From Epiperipatus broadwayi (Eukaryota; Onychophora; Udeonychophora; Euonychophora; Peripatidae), in the NCBI GenBank assembly GCA_028023455.1, contig JAQFVV010000021.1:7966853-8030852 (forward strand): 64,000 nucleotides of DNA. Reading direction: 5' to 3'. A program made the position numbers and the translations under genes. Positions 47,090 to 58,959 of this stretch are shown here, piece by piece. Each line of letters begins with the position of its first letter. Within the stretch, counting starts at the first letter, position 1. The notes below the pieces were generated by a model that worked only from the letters and a program-made list of their open reading frames with translations, was not told where the DNA came from and ran no database searches.

Positions 47090-48690
47090 CATCATTGCCA
47101 ATCATTATCAGTCCACTGCAGGATGGTCTCTCCATGTTCAATCCATCTCTGATTTCTAGTCTCTCTTCTCCAAATCACTCCTGCACACTTTCTTATTTTA
47201 TCCATCCATCTCACATGTGATCTCTTTCTGTGTCTTTTACAATCTCTTGGAATTCTGTTTAAGTGTTCAATTGTCCACTTATTATCATCTTTTCTACAAA
47301 TATGTCCAGCCCAACTTCACTTCATTCTTTTAATTTTTTCAACAATGTTAGTAATACCTGTTTGTTCTCTTACCCATACTTTGTGTTTTTGATCCTTCTT
47401 GTTATTCTTAACACACATCTCTTCATATTTCTTTGAATGGTCTGAAATCTCTGTATTGCTTCTCTATTAGGTACCCAACTTTCAGATCCATAAGTAAGAA
47501 CTGGTGAAACACATTTATTAAAAATCTTTCTTTTTAAACACATAGGGTGTATTTTCTTTTAATATTGTTATTTCTACCAAAAACACTCCAACTAAGTTTA
47601 ATTCTATGATTAATTTCAGGCATTACATTTCTATCTGTCATAATAATTTGATCAAGATATTTGTCATTGTTAATATCTTCTAACTCATTATAATCAATAT
47701 TTATTTTCATTTGTTGAGAAAATCCATTGAACATTACTCTAGTCTTTTTAACATTTACCAGTAAGTAAAGAAGGTTCCCCTTGGGTTCCTGCTTTTCTTC
47801 CTAAACATAAGCTTGTGGTTAAGACCTGTGGAGGTCCCTTACATGCACATTTTTGAGGTTACAGTCTTGGTAAATATTACTTATGTAATCAATGTGTGGT
47901 TAAATAAATTTATAATTACAACTTTAAATTATCATAATAGATTTCTAACTATAAGATCTTTCCATTGACTCATTGTAAATCAAAAGATTTTGTGAATATT
48001 AATGTGTAATAAGAAATTGGACTTAATCAGTGAAGTATTGAATAGCTTCACGCTCTCATATCTAACCGCTTCAGCTTCACCTATTTATATAGAAAGTAGG
48101 TTGAAGTAAAGAAGGGTTCCCCCTTTTCTTTCTAAATGTAAGCTTGTGGTTAAGACCAGTAGAGGTCCCTACTATCACATTTTTACATGTACATTCTTGA
48201 GGTTACAGCCTTGGTAAATATTACTTACTTTCATTTGATAACTGTTGCAACATTTCCTGCAGCTCTAAAGCATTATTTGCAAAAAACAACTATATCATCT
48301 GCAAAATCTAAATGACTTAAATAATCTCCATTTATTTTTATTCATTTATCTTCCCATTTTAATCCCCAAAATATTTCTTGCAGCACTGCTGTAAAATGTT
48401 TTGGAGATATGGAGTCACCCTGCCTTACACTATTCTTGATGTTGACCTTCCTAGCATCATTACATAATCTAATTATTGCTGTTGCATTTTAATAAATATT
48501 CTTCAGAGTATGACCATATCCTGGGTCTATACCATGATGATCTAATGCTTTAATCACTTAAAAAAATTCTTATAGAATTGTCTTTTCATAATCTACACAT
48601 GCAAAGCATAATGGCAGACCTCATGTTTTCTGGTCATTTCTATAACTTTTCTCAATACTTGGATATGATCAACTGTACTAAAACTTTTTT
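47090..48690 (-). pseudogene. RTE-like LINE reverse transcriptase, degenerate and interrupted
   Basis: Minus-strand reading. First comes a segment with IKALDHHGIDPGYGHTLKNI, then SVRQGDSISPKHFTAVL (the QGDxxSP motif), LDFADDIVVF (the catalytic FADD box) and VKKTRVMFN. LDQIIMTDRN and INHRIKLSWSVFGR follow, with GHI/C-terminal codons and a tail ending in ATCATCATC-type repeats at 47090. Several stops and shifts are present. A ~475-bp repeat (about 47757-48230) is inserted between the FADD segment and the following domain. Downstream sequence is the same family as at 58.2 and 41.2 kb. Confidence 0.8.
47757..48230. repeat. Repeat insertion inside the LINE
   Basis: Contains two direct copies of a block with GTAAAGAAGG, CATAAGCTTGTGGTTAAGAC, GGTCCC, TTGAGGTTACAG and TTGGTAAATATTACTTA (47762-47890 and 48103-48230). 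LINE codons resume on both sides. The end motif GGTAAATATTACTT matches the ends of the hairpin at 61345-61513, so both belong to one MITE-like family. Confidence 0.65.
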
Positions 48691-48849
48691 AATTCCAGCT
48701 TGTTCTTTTGATTAGTTGAAATTGAATGTTCTCTAAGCAAACAATACTCACCTTTCATTATAACAACACCAATCTATACAGAAATGTTTGTTCTGTGAAT
48801 GGGTTTATCATTAAAAATGAAGTGATAAAACGATAAAATTTATTTTACA

Positions 48850-49255
48850 TATTCAGTTTTTGATGCTGATGTTTTCATTTTATCACATAACAGAAATGTT
48901 TCAGAACTCGTAGGTAAAATGCCTGATTGTTGTGGACAAATTCTGAAAGAGCAATACTTTTCCATCAAAAAATCAGCATTCTCTTGTCATTGGATTTTAG
49001 TCACCATGCTTTTTTTGTAATATGGTGAATTTGAGACTTTCATCAAACCATTCATAAACTTGTGTTTTCCCCACAGCAGTTTGCTGTAAGCTGTTTTAAG
49101 CATTACAACTGTTTTTCCTGATATTTTCTCTAACAGAAAATAAAATTTCATATTCTTTAACTCTTCAGCCATTATACATATTGGCAAGTAAGCAAGATAC
49201 ACTTAAAAACATTTACTATTGTGGTACCACAACCTTTCTCAATGATGATGATCAG
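48850..49255 (-). pseudogene. Internally deleted mariner-like transposase relic
   Basis: The minus-strand frame 49202-48987 reads MKFYFLLEKISGKTVVMLKTAY and then KLLWGKHKFMNG. This matches the N-terminal helix-turn-helix of mariner transposases (KFCFKLGKT-like, then a -MLK-AY- helix). Further on, in shifted frames, EFVHNNQAFYLRVLKHF resembles the later mariner EFVP...FYLRVLKRL segment. The DD(34)D catalytic region is missing between them. Frameshifts make it dead. I did not identify inverted ends. Confidence 0.55.
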
Positions 49256-49259
49256 CATC

Positions 49260-51195
49260 CTGATATCAGAGGATCCCCATAAAACACAACTTGTAGCAGA
49301 AACATTTAATGCAATGCACTCACTCTCCAGATAACAATTCCATATATTTGGTCAACTTTTGAAATTAATTTCTAATTAGGCAGAGCCTATCTTTTTATCA
49401 CAGAAATTAGAATGCCATGTTTAAAGCTTTTTTTTTTTTTTTTGTAAAACATTATACTAAATTTATTTACAAATGTTTCATCATAAATTTCATTTTCTAT
49501 TTTGCATTGAATTTTTAGTTTGGAATAATTTTATTTATTCAGTACATAAATAATTTTGCATTGATTTATCAATACCATTTATTTAATTCTTTTTAAAATT
49601 TTAATTGTCTGTCAGCCTTCTTCAAGGTTTTTTTCTTTTGTGTTTTTCCATATAAAAAAAAAAAGTCCTGAAACATATTGCTAAATAATATATCATATAA
49701 AAATAAATAAATATAAAACATTATTTAAATTGTTTTATATTGATTGGATGTTATTTTTATAAAATAATACATACTAGATTTTTAGCATAATTTTCACACA
49801 TTAGTAATTTATAGTAAACTAAAAGTCTTTCTAATATTTTTTCATAAATATATATTACAAACCTTTGTGCTTCATAATAATTTTGCAAATATTTAAAAAA
49901 ACATCTTCAATTATATTCCAATTCAAAATATATTTTACTCTTGGTATTTAATTAAATTAACTCTTATCTCTGTTGAAATTTTTAAATTTTTTTAATAATA
50001 TTAGGTATACCAGTTTGAACCTGATGCTTCCTTTTCTGCCATTTTCAGCCATTATTTCATTGAAAATCTATTTAACAATCATAAATTAAGCAAGTAAAAG
50101 ATACAAATCAAATGCTTTCAGAAATAAAACAATCTTATTGTCAGCTGCCTCATGCAAACAATTATGGCTAATATTTCTGAAATGTAATTTTCATTACACT
50201 ATACTCACACAAGGTAGAGACTGGTTTCTATCCACTTTTAACAAACAAATGACCAAAGACACATGGAAAAGATGTATACTCCCCAAGATGCACATTTCCT
50301 GCTGAACCAGAACTTATCATTTTGCAATATTATAATTCTTTATACATATCTTTATCATTCTTCAGTATATGTAGATAACCAATTACTACAGTTTATTTGA
50401 TAAGTGTCAAATGTTCTACCCTCACAACTTTGACACAAACCACTTAATGAAAGTATATTAATAATTCTTATTAATTATTCATCAGACTAGAGATTATCCA
50501 CTTATTATTCCTGACCACTTACATGTAAAAAAAGATCAATTATCCTTAATATATATGTGTATGTGTGGTCATTTGTTTTGATTGTTTGAGATGGAGTGGC
50601 AGATGAATATAGATTGAACTTTTTAAGTTCAGATTCCTTTAGTTATAATAGTAAACATTCAGTAAATTGAATAAATAAGTTAATTATATATGTGTATATA
50701 TATACACACAGGGTCTCATAGGGGAAGAGCAGAGACCAATGTCCTGAGTCTCATAATATTGAGGGTCTCAAAATGGCAAATGAATATATTTTAAAAATAT
50801 TGTCTTATAGTGAATCATTGATTTTGAACACTGTAGTCAGCCACCACCTGTATAAATAAACAAGAACCAGTACTTTCTATTCTTTCCACTAGGTTATAAT
50901 ATCTCAAAATTCAAAATGCTGCCACACTGAATTTCTGTTTTGATGTGGTGCCATGTCTTCTCTGAAATTTTATGTGTTTTAACACTGCATGAGCTTTGCT
51001 CTATAATTCATCACTACAGTTTTGACACTACTATTTGCATATTCTATTGCAAACTGTTTATAGTGAGCATTAACTCTCTATGAAGTTTATTTGTGCATTT
51101 GTATTGTTTTCAATAAGTTATTTACATTTTACAAAGTGTTTTAATATTATTACAAATTATATTGATAACTTTTAGATAAATTATTGCTTTGGGTT
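49260..51195. other. AT-rich noncoding stretch
   Basis: No supported gene; poly-T near 49424-49443 and short TA runs near 50690-50705. Confidence 0.5.
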
Positions 51196-51219
51196 GGTAT
51201 TTTTAGATCTAGTGTCTGA

Positions 51220-51370
51220 ACCTACCCTGGCACCTCTCTGACAAGTGCCAAAACATGAAACCATGGTCAGGGGTTGGGGGGAGGGTCCTGACAGAGATAT
51301 TTAAATGCTTTCTCTGGCTAAGCATTTATCACAAAGCTTGTTGAGGAATTGGAAATCCTCATTGTTTATA
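51220..51370 (+). repeat. Family 2 hammerhead repeat, copy 2
   Basis: Shares AATGCTTTCTCT, AGCATTTATCACAAA and GCTTGTTGAG with the 20.6 kb copy downstream of the ribozyme. Confidence 0.6.
51233..51273 (+). ncRNA. Hammerhead-like motif, family 2, diverged
   Basis: CCTCT/AGGGG helix I, CTGACAA core (second-last base changed from the consensus G), GTG...CAT helix II, intact GAAAC, self-complementary ACCATGGT at stem III, and GTC triplet 51266-51268. Confidence 0.5.
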
Positions 51371-51716
51371 TATTTTACCTCTTTGGCTATTATACTAAAA
51401 ACCTTTTCCTGTTAGAACATCTACATTCTAGTGAGCATTGCATAGATAGACATTCAGACTAATGATCCATGAATTATTAATATTAAACAAACAAGTGTAT
51501 TCCATAAAAACAAGGCTTACACACTTATACTAGAATAGGAATTAATTAAAATAGATTTTACTAATCACAAAATTATTTATTAATATAATGAATCAAACAT
51601 GCTGCCATTAATGAAAGATAATCAGATAGCTTTATTGTTTGAGAGCTCATAAGATGTTTGAATACTGAAGTGCCAAACTGGAATCAATTCAAAAACTCAA
51701 AGCTTGAGAGTTTGTT

Positions 51717-52349
51717 TTAGTTGTATTTTTATATTAGACTATTTCCATTATCTAATAATATATGTATTGAATGTCTTTAGAAAAATTTAACTTTATTTAA
51801 ATATTCCAAATACATTCAACTGTTAGTAATAGCACATCAAACAGGTTACTTTATGCACAATGTTTTGAGAGGTATTAGTCTTTCCTCTTCTTCAGGGTGT
51901 TGCTTCTCTGACCAGTGACAGTAATAGTATGGGATTCAAACCTGGGTCCTTAGATTCTTGCATTTTAAGGTAACACTCTAACCAACTGAGCCATCCTGCC
52001 AAAGGCAACAGTCTGTAGTAATTTCATATACTTTCTATGAAGTTCTTCCTGATTTCTCCACTTTTTCCTAAGAGCAAAGTTCATTAGTGGTTGCCATACA
52101 TTCCCATACTAGTACTGTCACTGGTCAGGCCAGCAACATCTGAAGAAGAGGGGAGATTAATACATCTCAAAATATTGTGCATATACTGACCTGTTTGATG
52201 TGCTATTAATAACAGTTGAATGTATCTGGAATATTTAAATAATGTTAAATTTTTCTAAGGACATTCAGTACTCATATTATTAGATGATGGAAATAGTCCA
52301 ATATAAAAGTACAATTAGAATACCATCATCACAAACCTTGAGGAAAGCA
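51717..52349. mobile_element. Inverted dimer of PLE 2 terminal region
   Basis: The left arm (from TTAGTTGTATTTTTATATTA) and right arm (ending ...TAATATAAAAGTACAATTAG-type inverse plus a single-sided tail ACCATCATCACAAACCTTG) flank a centre. The centre holds a minus-strand tRNA-like segment (about 51935-52010; GGCTCAGTTGGTTAGAG and GGTTTGAATCCC) and the end of the PLE coding region. A 13-bp direct repeat TTGAGAGTTTGTT (51704-51716 and 52350-52362) marks the insertion. Confidence 0.8.
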
Positions 52350-52369
52350 TTGAGAGTTTGTTCTCTATC

Positions 52370-53830
52370 ACTGTATGCACAGGTCACCAAAGATATTAAT
52401 GTTACGTAATAAATGCTAAATATTAATTATAAGTCTAAAGTTCAAATAGATGCACCTTTTTTTCAACAAAATAATAGATTTTGGTATGTGTGTTCCAATA
52501 TTTAATAATTTGCATTAAATAACTGCTACAGCTACTTTATAATGTGCTGCAACATAAATGATAATATATCGTAAAATACATAGATTCATGGGGAGGAAAA
52601 AAAATCTACTCCATTCATAAAATCTTATTAAATTGAAATAAAAAGGGTAAACTCTTCATTTTTCTTTAGTAACTTGATTTATTTAGGTGAAGTAAAATGT
52701 AGCCTTTTCTGATAAAACTCACTTCTTTAAAATTTACAAGAAGAAAATGCAAATGTTTCATTAAACATTAGTGTGACATGGATAGAAAGCTCATTCAAAT
52801 ATAACCATCAATTTAAAAATACACATATTACTTCACAAAGTGAATAGCAAACAAAACAAAAATAAATGATGAACCAAATATTTTATTTGTAAATCAAGAT
52901 TGTTTTTTTATTTGTGCATTGATTTTGAAATGCACATACTTCAAATTGTTGCTTTCTTGAAGCTCAATTGTTGAGTTTTTGAAAGTTATTTTTATTGTGC
53001 TAGATCGAAAACATTGTTCAAATAGTAATGTTCTTGGCAGGTTCCTCTTCAATTTATTGATTGAATTGTAGACCTGTTTTCTGGTCATATCATAATTTAG
53101 TAAGTCAAGTTTATAGTTAAGTTCAACATATCAAGCAATTGTACTAATAACATTAGAAATAGACTAATTTTAAGGGTTATTTTAGGACTTCAACATAGTA
53201 CTTTTTATCTCCAATGAGAAATAGGACAAACGTTTAATGAATGACATAACTTTTGTAAGTCTTCAGCTGATCATGTCAGAGATTATAATGGTGAAAATAT
53301 TGAATATCACAGCTTCAATTAAGGAATGATACTTTTCTCACTGCTAGCTTAATTTCTTCTATAGAATTTTCCAGAAGTATCTTAAATAAGTGTTCGACCT
53401 TAGAATTAGTTGGTGATAGTGTCAAGTCTTGCTTCTATATACTGTTTGGAATATTTTATGTCTTATATTGGGTTGACTAAAATTATATCACACACTTTTT
53501 ATAAATGACTTATTTCTTGATCAAATAATATATTTTCCAAAAACTTGGAAGCCAGACAGCTCGTTTTTTAATAAGTACAGTACTTAGGTTTGGCATAATT
53601 TTTGTAATATACAAATTTTTTATTACTTTCTAATTCAAACTTTACAGTTTTCTAATTATCAAATTAAAAAGAGTTATATTTCTTTACTGATCATTCCTCC
53701 GTAGTACAACTAGGCTATGAATATGAAGTCATGCTTTGCTCAAGAACTACTTTCTGCCATTTTACCTATTCCAACAAAAAAACTATGACAGTAAATTTGA
53801 CAATAGACAGTGTAAAGTAACAAGTTAATT
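52370..53830. other. AT-rich noncoding stretch
   Basis: No supported gene. The 64-residue minus frame at 52894-53088 has no recognised domain. Confidence 0.45.
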
Positions 53831-53835
53831 ACATT

Positions 53836-54162
53836 TGCCATTAAACGTCACACAATCACCATCTTTATTAGTGCATCTATTCTTTTATTCCATTCTTTAT
53901 CATTCTAACACTCAACAATCCACCTAACACAATCATCCCACCTCTTATATAAGTATACTGATATAAATTCTTTATCCAAACCTTTTGCATACCACATTAC
54001 CTTTCTCACTCATCTTGCTGCCTGCCCTTTACTTGTAATCCAATTAAAAACTATTTTAGCTATTCTTTTATTATCCATAAACTGCAACCTACCAAACATT
54101 TTCATTTTACTTTTTGCATCTCTCATATAAAAACTTGACCACCCCATTTCTCCTTAAATTGA
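53836..54162 (-). pseudogene. LINE fragment (knuckle family), internal segment
   Basis: Minus-strand sequence matches the 21.59-21.86 kb segment of the plus-strand LINE: GEMGWSSF-like, MRDAKSKMKMFGRLQFMDNK, AKIVFNW, and KRWDDCV. Stops interrupt it. It ends abruptly on both sides, next to a short AATTGAAATTAAA-type simple repeat at 54160-54215. Confidence 0.75.
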
Positions 54163-54221
54163 AATTAAAATTGAATTAAAATTAAAATTGAAATTAAATT
54201 GAATTGAAAGTAAAATTAATT

Positions 54222-54400
54222 TTCATACATCAGTGCCACCTGGTGTAAACTCTAGTATTTAACATGATAGAAGGTTGTAAATTATGATCCTTATCCTATG
54301 ATTACTAGAGCTTATACTAGGTAGCACTATTGTGTGGAGAATTTTTTTATTATTTTAATAGCTTGTGTAATCATAAAGAAAAAATGATCATATAATGTTC
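54222..54400. repeat. Degraded family 1 foldback, copy 9
   Basis: CATCAGTGCCACCTGGTGTAA, AGAAGG, then inverse CTAGGTAGCACTATTGTGTGG, ending TATTTTAATAGC and a decayed tail. No ribozyme remains. Confidence 0.5.
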
Positions 54401-54404
54401 TAGT

Positions 54405-55470
54405 TAAAAGAATTATTCTTCAGAGAGAGTATATCACCTTGTTATGCTTATGAACTGGAGTTTAAATCCAGGTTAAAAAAAATTTTCACGAGAACTTGGT
54501 ATTATTTTTTCAGGTAATTATTCCATAGGCAATTTAAATAATCTTTCACCACTGCTCAATAAATGAATATCAAGCTATCACTAACTGTAGAGAAAAAATA
54601 AGCAAATTGCTCAAACCCTCACCACATTGCTATTATTAAGTCTGGAGGCTTTTTCTTCACTGTTTTTCCCCAAGAAGGGCGTTTCAAAGACTTGCTACAG
54701 CTATTTATTCAAAAAGCTGTTTTAATAACAGGTGTAAACAAACACATATATATTCTCATGTAAAATCCATGAAATAAAAAGAAATATCTATTATTGAATT
54801 TTAGATAATCTTTTACACTTTTACATCTTATTACTTCTGCAGGTTGAGATGTGACAGTTTTTTTAAATATGCATATGCTTTTTTTTATATGAATATGAAT
54901 TCAGTGATAACTTAATTGGCTAATTAGAAGGAGCAGAAGAAGAATCAGATGGAGAAATTTTAGATTCTCATTCCGGATCCAGCTAGTAATAGCAGACACT
55001 TTCTATTTTTAAAATATTTACTGAAATTTATTAAATGTAAAAGTAATCCTACTGTGTTATAAAGATCAAAAGAGAAAGAAAAAATAAAATCTGTTCTCTT
55101 TGATCACCTAGCTAGGTGTTAATAATATAAAGTTATTATGTGCAGATTTTTCTGACCTGAAAAATTTTTGTTTTCAAATTAGTTTGTTTTGTAACTCATT
55201 TGAAAAAAAAAAAAATGAAAAATGTTATTTAAAATTGTTTCCAGGCATACAGAGCATTTAATAAAAGAGATAGGTTTTCATTTTTATTTATTAAAACTTT
55301 TTTCTAATATTAATTTTCAAAGTTTTTATATATTTATAAATGATTAAACACGTACATTACCTATTTAATTATTTATATATTTAATTATTTTGTCTTATCC
55401 ATCTATTTGTTTTCTCTCTCTTATATGCATACTTATACTTTCTCACGCACTTTCTCGCATTTTTACACAA
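54405..55470. other. AT-rich noncoding stretch
   Basis: No supported gene or repeat. Confidence 0.45.
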
Positions 55471-55487
55471 ATACATACATTTTCTCA

Positions 55488-56140
55488 GTGTTTTTCTGAA
55501 GGTTTGTGATGATGGTGTTCTAGCTGTATTTTTATATTGGACTATTTCCATCATCTAATATGTGTGTTGAATGTCTTTAGAAAAGTTTAATTTTTAGTTA
55601 AATATTCCAAATGCATTCAACTGTTAGTAATATCACAGCAAACAGGTTAGTATATGCACCAACTGTTAGTAATATCACAGCAAACAAATGTTAATAATAT
55701 CACAGCAAACAGGTTAGTATATGCACTAACTGTTAGTAATATCACAGCAAACAGGTTAGTATATGCACAACGTTTCGAGAGGTATTTTTCTCCCCTCTTC
55801 TTCAGGTGTTGCTGGCCTGACCAGTGCTAGTACTGTCACTGGTCAGGCCAGCAACACCTGAAGAAGAGGAGAAAATACCTCTCAAACGTTGTGCATATAC
55901 TAACCTGTTTGCTGTGATATTACTAACAGTTAGTGCATATACTAACCTGTTTGCTGTGATATTATTAACATTTGTTTGCTGTGATATTACTAACAGTTGG
56001 TGCATATACTAACCTGTTTGCTGTGATATTACTAACAGTTGAATGCATTTGGAATATTTAACTAAAAATTAAACTTTTCTAAAGACATTCAACACACATA
56101 TTAGATGATGGAAATAGTCCAATATAAAAATACAGCTAGA
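55488..56140. mobile_element. Near-palindromic inverted dimer of PLE 2 terminal repeat
   Basis: The arms pair from TCTAGCTGTATTTTTATATT at 55518 through to 56140, centred near 55830 at GGTCAGGCCAGCAACACCTG and its inverse. The arms include repeated TAACTGTTAGTAATATCACA blocks and a CTGAAGA...CCTCTCGAAACGTTG stem on each strand. The left side carries the extra single-sided tail (GTGTTTTTCTGAAGGTTTGT). A 12-bp direct repeat TACATTTTCTCA flanks it (55476-55487 and 56141-56152). Reading frames here are palindrome artefacts. Confidence 0.85.
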
Positions 56141-56461
56141 TACATTTTCTCACTCTCTACATATATATCAAATGTAATATATGAAATAAAACGGTGCTAA
56201 AATTCTTTTATAAATTTTATTCTACCAATATATAGCTTATAGGGAGTTAGTTACTTCCATATCCATTTTTTAAAAAAAAAATCAGATATATTAATCTTTA
56301 ACTGAGGTCTAAAGTTTATATCTGTGCTAGAGATAATCTCTAATTTCGAAAATGATTAGTAATAATCATTATTATATTTATATGAAATGAATGGCTTCAA
56401 AGTTGTGAGTGGAGGGAAGTTTGACAATGGTAAATGAAAATGTAATAATTTACTCTAGGTA

Positions 56462-56590
56462 AATACTCTTCATGTAATAGAGATATATATGAGAGATAGT
56501 GACCTGGACCAACTAATGAGTACTGGTTCAGCACAAAATGCATCTTGGGGGTCATTTGTCTTTTATTATATCTTTATTTATATGAATTTT
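56462..56590 (+). repeat. Family 3b hammerhead repeat, copy 2
   Basis: ATACTCTTCATGTAATAGAG leads in and TCATTTGTCTTTTATTATA leads out, as at 23.2 kb. The ribozyme is listed separately. Confidence 0.7.
56509..56548 (+). ncRNA. Hammerhead motif, family 3b, two core changes
   Basis: CCAA/TTGG helix I plus an exact 5-bp outer helix TGACC/GGTCA. The core is CTAATGA (G5 changed), helix II GTACTG/CAGCAC, then AAAA for GAAA, a short stem III and an ATC triplet. Probably inactive. The outer helix stays paired although its sequence differs from the 23.2 kb copy. Confidence 0.55.
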
Positions 56591-56814
56591 CTATATCGTT
56601 GAACTATTATTACATATAGTAATATTTATTAAAATGACATTTCATTTGATATTTGAGGGTTGTTAAAATTAAGGCACCGCCTTGATTCTCCTAATAATTA
56701 TATAGTGATTTCGGATTATTACACTTTATATAAATCAACCTAATATACAGATCCATTCTCTGATTTATAATAGCATTAATAAAGTAAGCTTAAATACCCA
56801 ACAAAGATAAAATA

Positions 56815-56978
56815 AATAAATTGATGTCTTTCTATTGTTTTCATAGCTTATTGATGTTTGACTATTAAAGAATAAATTGATATCTTTCTATTGTTTTCAT
56901 AGCTTATTGATGTTTGACTATTAAAGAATAAATTGATATCTTTCTATTGTTTTCATAGCTTATTGATGTTTGACTATT
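56815..56978 (+). repeat. Minisatellite, 3 x 56 bp
   Basis: Unit beginning TTGATGTCTTTCTATTG at 56821, then 56877 and 56933. The copies are almost identical (GTC versus ATC), so the amplification is recent. Confidence 0.9.
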
Positions 56979-56984
56979 GATTAT

Positions 56985-58195
56985 ACATAGTCGATTGGAC
57001 GTTGTGGCTATTTTCATTTCATATTTATATCAACACTTTCACCTTCAACAAACAGACTGATAAACAATACCAAAGACAAATTACCCTCTTATCAAATAGC
57101 CCAAGCAGTTTACAGTATTTCATGCCCAACCAACAGATGTAGAGCAGCATATTATTGAGAGACCCATGCCAACATCACCACCAGAACATCTCTAACATCA
57201 CTATTTATACAAGAGATCCCTAAACAATACTGAAAACAAATCTATATTTTTCAAGCACCAAAAAACAACAGGCCATGTGTTTGAACCCACTTTGGCAAGA
57301 GCACTGTGTACTGAGTGTAATAATACAAAACAAAAAATAAAGTTATTGCAAATGGCAACTATGCAATAAACTGAAAACAATTGTGCTTTGCAATCTCTAG
57401 AAAATGGTCTATACGAAAGAAAACTTTGAATAAATTTTTGCATAAATTACTGCCAAGCTTTGCTTAAGATCTCAATGTAAGCTGACACTCCCAAGATAAG
57501 CTATGAATATGGAGACCTAAGTTCCTCAGAAGCGCTAAGTCTTCTAATTCTTTTCTAATAATACTAAGATTCACTTTTTTTGCATAAAGCACAATTTAAA
57601 ATGTACCACTTGGTGAAGTAAAAACAAGGTTTTTATTTTATCATTAATTATGTAAATGCATTGATATACTGCAAAAACTTGAACTGAGTCAAACCAAATA
57701 AGTTAATGGCGCTGAAGTAACTTTCTGCGACTTCTCACCAAAATTATAGTCCAAAATTAATTAACTAACAACATAGGGAGCAGGCTGACTATATAATTTC
57801 TAAAATATGCAATATACTGCAATGATAAAATGCATTTATATGTTATGATAATATTAAATAGTGCTATCACACTTATAATGTAAAGCTGTGTAATTAATAT
57901 CAATTAGTCAATTAAAATGATCACCCAATAAAATTCAATGTCTTCCTTGGAATGCTCAATTATCACATGATTTTTTAATCAAATAATTATTTATTTATAT
58001 CTTTTAATTATATAATTTTATAAATACTTTTACCATTTTTTCCATTTAAAAACAGAAAGCTATAATTATTATCCTGGAAGTATTGAAAGCACTAAGTTAG
58101 AATATAAATAATTATATAAATAGATATTAAGCTATGATCATATAATGGCTTTTCCTTCTTTTTCCGGAACAAATATAACTATATTAGATCGATAG
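56985..58195. other. Noncoding stretch of somewhat higher complexity
   Basis: 57000-57500 is richer in C and CA than its surroundings, but I found no credible domain in any frame; the rest is AT-rich. Confidence 0.4.
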
Positions 58196-58206
58196 TCATA
58201 CCAAAT

Positions 58207-58398
58207 GTTGAAATCTTAAACTGGATTCCAAGAGATTGTAAAAGACCCAGAAAGAGACCACATGTGAGATGGATGGATGAAATAAGAAAGTGTGCAGGGG
58301 TGGTATGGAGAAGAGAAGCTAAAGATTGGAGTAGATGGATTAAACTTAGATAACCTTAATCCTACAGTGGATTGATAATGGTTGATGATGATGAAATT
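58207..58398 (+). mobile_element. Severely 5'-truncated RTE-like LINE 3' end
   Basis: In-frame codons read WIPRDCKRPRKRPHVRWMDE, IRKCAGVVWRREAKDWSRWIKLR, then a stop. A ~55-bp 3' region with CCTACAGTGGATTGATAATGG and a GATGATGATGA tail follows. These are the last ~50 residues of the LINE, apparently intact, and serve as a reference for the decayed copies at 35.3, 41.2 and 47.1 kb. Confidence 0.85.
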
Positions 58399-58959
58399 AA
58401 ACATACAATCAAACATTTCTGCTGACATTTAAAATTGAAAAAAATACTATCCATTTATTTAATATTCTCCTTGTATGGTTTAGCCTAGTGTAGCATGATA
58501 GACCAAAGAACTAACAGCTTGTAATTTTAAGCATCATGAGTTTTTTTGGACACTTAATATCAAAAATATTTTAAAATATTTTACATATTTTAGTGCATTT
58601 ATGTAAATAAAAGCGTTTCTTTAAAAAACAATGTTTTTTAAATTGTTTTATTTAATGGTTTTTAAGTTTTAAATACCCAAGTTAAATTTTTTTTTAAAAA
58701 AAGAAGAATAAAATTGCATTTGCTTAAAATGAATTCCATATAAAATTAAACATTTATATTTATTACTAATTTTCTGCTAAAATTATTTGCAGTCTCTAAA
58801 GAAATAAGCTTTCATTGAGAATATATATGTATTCAAAATTTCAACAAGATTCAAAATTGGAAGTGATTGGAAATAGAATTATAAGACTTTATCTAGACTG
58901 GAACACTGAAAAACAGGGTAAGTTACATAAAAGCATGTAATAAAATGTGTGTATACATA

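Noticed and set aside
47762-48230. Direct repeats considered as a CRISPR-like array or LTR pair
   Set aside because: Only two diverged copies, in a eukaryotic LINE context and with MITE homology; neither CRISPR nor LTR signals are present.
55861-55905. CTGAAGA...CCTCTC(G)AAACGTTG stem as a fourth-class active hammerhead
   Set aside because: It has the core words, but helix II is out of register by one base and no helix I partner is found. It is recorded only as hammerhead-like within the PLE terminal region.
55802-56012. Overlapping ORFs on both strands
   Set aside because: Produced by the palindromic centre of an inverted PLE-derived dimer.
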